From assembly GCA_963839725.1 (NCBI GenBank), contig CAWIWT010000018.1, forward strand, positions 1 through 64,000: a stretch of 64,000 nt of DNA. Reading direction: 5' to 3'. The notes below the pieces were generated by a model that was not told where the DNA came from, searched no databases, and saw nothing but the letters and a program-made list of their open reading frames with translations. This DNA is from Kumtagia sp963839725 (GTDB lineage Bacteria > Pseudomonadota > Alphaproteobacteria > Rhizobiales > Rhizobiaceae). Made by a program: the position numbers and the translations under genes. How positions within the stretch are numbered: position 1 is the first letter of the stretch; each line of letters begins with the position of its first letter. Shown piece by piece: positions 63,276 to 64,000 of the stretch.

Positions 63276-64000
63276 TCTGCCGCCTGCCTGGTTTCTGCCT
63301 CAAGAGCTGCCAGAGTCGACAGCAATCCATCCTTGTCGGCGTAGCAGCCTTGCAGCCAGCGCCTTCCGGTCCCGGAAAACGCTTTTCGCGCATGAAGCAC
63401 GCGGGTGTTGTCGACGATGAAGCTCTCACCGGAGGCGAGCTTGAAGGTAACCTCGAACCGTGGATCCTCGATCAGTTCGGCAAACCGCCGGTATGCCCGG
63501 TAGTAGGCCGTCATTTCGTCGAAAGGCACATCGACGACGGGCGCCAGAGACCGGTTGTTGAAGCGGATCGCGATGAGTTCTCCGTCCGGCCCGAGCTCGA
63601 TCATCGGCCGCTTTGATGCGAGCCGCACCCCGGTTGAGCCTGCGTATTCGAACCGCGCGGCATGCGTGCACAGCAGCCGGAACCCTTCCGGGTCTTCTTG
63701 CTGCAGGGCGCGTGCAATCGCAAAGCCGTCGACGAGACTGGATTCCCCGCCATCCACCGTATTCTCGATGCAGGCCAGCAGCTGCAAAGTCGGCACGGGA
63801 TCGCGATATGGATTATCCGTATGCGGCTGCAGGCCGAGATTGGTGTAGGCGAGATTGGTCGGATTCACTTCCGCGCGGACCTCGAACCAGCGGCCGTAAT
63901 TTGTCTCTCGCACGTAACCGAACAGCTCAACAACCTTGAGAAGCGCGCCGCTTTCCGCAGGAAGGTCGTCCATCACTGCAAAGCCATAGCTACGAACGGC
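63272..64000 (-). CDS. 2-oxoglutarate/Fe(II) oxygenase, TmpA/gamma-butyrobetaine hydroxylase-like (5' end beyond window)
   Basis: The visible 242 codons form the TauD-like catalytic domain of the gamma-butyrobetaine hydroxylase family. Iron ligands: HTD in LGLQPHTDNPYRD and the distal His in DNTRVLHARKAF; the Arg of RRWLQGCY binds 2-oxoglutarate. FGYVRETNYGRWFEVR is typical. The frame is open to base 64000, so the N-terminal domain (about 120 residues) lies outside. Next to a TmpB/PhnZ-like gene it probably hydroxylates a quaternary-amine phosphonate rather than gamma-butyrobetaine; this is inference from context. Confidence 0.8.
   Translation of the reverse strand, partial: AVRSYGFAVMDDLPAESGALLKVVELFGYVRETNYGRWFEVRAEVNPTNLAYTNLGLQPHTDNPYRDPVPTLQLLACIENTVDGGESSLVDGFAIARALQQEDPEGFRLLCTHAARFEYAGSTGVRLASKRPMIELGPDGELIAIRFNNRSLAPVVDVPFDEMTAYYRAYRRFAELIEDPRFEVTFKLASGESFIVDNTRVLHARKAFSGTGRRWLQGCYADKDGLLSTLAALEAETRQAAE

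Noticed and set aside
1..64000. CRISPR arrays, prophage modules, rRNA operons, replication origin
   Set aside because: Looked for on both strands; no regularly spaced repeats, phage structural genes, rRNA or DnaA-box cluster seen.

Overview
The window is a GC-rich chromosomal segment of an alphaproteobacterium of the order Rhizobiales, closest in gene content and order to Mesorhizobium-type Phyllobacteriaceae. This rests on the alphaproteobacterial ATPase zeta subunit, a MucR/Ros regulator, the small PurL working with separate PurS and PurQ, the lptF-lptG-lptD-surA-rsmA cluster, the gmk-yicC-mltG-fabF-acpP-fabG-fabD cluster, rpsF-rpsR-rplI, and dnaB-radA-cvpA-purF. The species cannot be named from the sequence.

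Bases 1-9150 are accessory and decaying. They hold a frameshifted adenylate cyclase/TPR gene, three IS110-family transposase genes (two frameshifted, one truncated), a wrecked IS1182/IS5-type transposase joined tail to tail with one of them, an intact aldo/keto reductase, and remains of an NTF2-like/SDR gene pair. The region ends at the 3' end of an intact tRNA-Ser(UGA) at 9153-9242; the 5' half of a second tRNA-Ser lies just beyond, which is what an island boundary often looks like.

From 9.8 kb on, the window is mostly core chromosome: a MucR-like regulator, TerC, RimO, a GST, an HpcH/HpaI aldolase, the ATPase zeta subunit, then purC-purS-(small ORF)-purQ and, after a divergent MocR regulator/DUF1127 pair, purL. 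BolA and monothiol Grx4, known partners, follow but are separated by about 1 kb of repeats. Next come an MFS exporter, an inositol-phosphatase family protein, TtcA, rpsD, a truncated rlmJ with a MITE-like insertion at its start codon, holC and pepA.

The envelope block (33.2-39.9 kb) carries lptF, lptG, lptD, a SurA-like chaperone and rsmA. lptF shows two apparent frameshifts near its 3' end, and pdxA is missing from its usual place. The minus-strand block at 40.2-47.3 kb makes guanylate kinase, YicC, MltG and the fatty-acid genes fabF, acpP, fabG and fabD, with a RelE-type toxin-antitoxin pair set between fabG and fabD. After a large LTA-synthase-like membrane transferase come rpsF-rpsR-rplI, a cyclopropane fatty acid synthase, YnfA, a HAD phosphatase, a LysR fragment, dnaB, radA, cvpA and purF.

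The right end holds the acetolactate synthase genes with an attenuator leader whose promoter lies so close to the leader-peptide ATG that the mRNA is probably leaderless. Just beyond is a translationally coupled oxygenase pair resembling TmpA/TmpB, which release phosphate from a methylated aminoethylphosphonate; tmpA runs off the window. The most useful leads are the structured 5' leaders of the IS110 elements, the ilv leader, the oxygenase pair, the MITE at rlmJ, the palindromes in the MocR promoter and the nested hairpin repeats. I found no clearly new multi-gene system and no CRISPR array.
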